Source: an uncultured Bacilli bacterium (GTDB taxonomy: Bacteria; Bacillota_I; Bacilli_A; RF39; UBA660). From it: DNA of 5,714 nucleotides. The position numbers and the translations under genes were made by a program. The first letter of the stretch is position 1; each line of letters opens with the position of its first letter. The stretch covers positions 1 through 5,714 of the forward strand of contig CALVIQ010000107.1 in the NCBI GenBank assembly GCA_944331815.1. Direction: 5' to 3'. Below the pieces are notes generated by a model, which made no database searches, was not told the origin of the DNA, and saw nothing but the letters and a program-made list of their open reading frames with translations. Shown in pieces: positions 5,381-5,714 of the stretch.

Positions 5381-5714
5381 ATGAAAAATAAAATACTTAA
5401 TCCAATTATTATTTTTATAATTGGTTTAATATTAGGTATTGTTTCAAAATTGTTTGATATTTATACAGAAATATTAGGAAATGTATTTTCTGAATTTGCT
5501 GTTTGGATATTGTTTGGAACTTTAATATCTATATATAGTGATAATAAAAAGAAGGCAATGATAAATGTTTTTCTATTTTGTATAGGTATGTTAATAACTT
5601 ATTATTTAACAGCACATATTACTCATTCTGTATATGGTTGGATATTTATTAAGGGGTGGACTTTGTTTGCTTGTGTTTCACCTGTATTTGCATATTTCAC
5701 TTGGATGACAAAAG
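5381..5714 (+). CDS. Multi-pass membrane protein, partial (3' end beyond window)
   Basis: An open frame of 111 codons runs from ATG 5381 to the window edge without a stop. A strong ribosome-binding site, AGGGAGA (5367-5373), overlaps the previous stop codon and lies 7 bases before the ATG. The visible protein has about four hydrophobic helices: 7-22 (with IIGLILGIVSK following), 34-52 (FSEFAVWILFGTLISIY), 59-76 (ending ITYYL), and about 88-108. Conserved-looking spots are SKLFD (22-26), W42, YYL (74-76) and the SP pair (100-101). The layout resembles uncharacterised Firmicutes membrane proteins of about 200 residues, possibly the DUF6518 group, but I am not sure enough to name it. It is likely co-transcribed with the VanZ-RDD and two-helix genes. 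Confidence 0.75.
   Translation, partial: MKNKILNPIIIFIIGLILGIVSKLFDIYTEILGNVFSEFAVWILFGTLISIYSDNKKKAMINVFLFCIGMLITYYLTAHITHSVYGWIFIKGWTLFACVSPVFAYFTWMTK

Overview
The window (5,714 bases) comes from a very AT-rich, low-GC Gram-positive bacterium. The codon choice is strongly A/T-ending, the ribosome-binding sites are of the AAGGAG type, and the gene order starts nusB-xseA-xseB. TGA is a genuine stop: nusB and xseA both end in TGA at the expected family length, and tryptophan is written TGG. This argues for the standard bacterial code and against a TGA-reading mycoplasma. A Bacilli/Erysipelotrichia-like gut Firmicute or a relative near the Mollicutes fits best, but that is inference from style. 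All genes are on the + strand and packed tightly. The longest gene-free gap is 92 bases (1977-2068). I see no tRNA, rRNA, CRISPR array, transposase or integrase.

Region 1 (1-1987) is housekeeping: nusB (transcription antitermination factor) and xseA and xseB (large and small subunits of exonuclease VII). They are chained by overlapping stop and start codons, so they are translationally coupled. folD, often between nusB and xseA in Bacilli, is absent, and ispA does not follow xseB. An intrinsic terminator whose stem includes the xseB stop codon closes the operon. The helical part of XseA carries two nearly identical 24-residue modules.

Region 2 (1988-4040) is accessory. A well-formed promoter (TTGTCA, 17 bases, TATACT) leads to a RhuM-family gene with a GTG start. 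A 178-residue protein of the Imm5-like 'putative immunity protein' group follows, then a DUF1294 membrane protein. I see no convincing terminator between them, and a perfect 11-base-arm inverted repeat followed by T's closes the block. It therefore looks like one three-gene transcription unit bounded by terminators. The RhuM gene contains another perfect 11-base-arm palindrome inside the codons of a family motif, which is the most intriguing hidden structure in the window.

Region 3 (4041-5714) is a membrane-protein cluster: a VanZ-RDD two-domain protein behind an extended -10 promoter, a 59-residue two-helix protein overlapping its end, and a multi-pass membrane protein cut off by the window edge. 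Functions are unknown; VanZ-like proteins act in the cell envelope.

No clearly new system is proven here. The best candidates for follow-up are the RhuM/Imm5-like/DUF1294 cassette, the palindrome inside the RhuM gene, and the duplicated XseA module.
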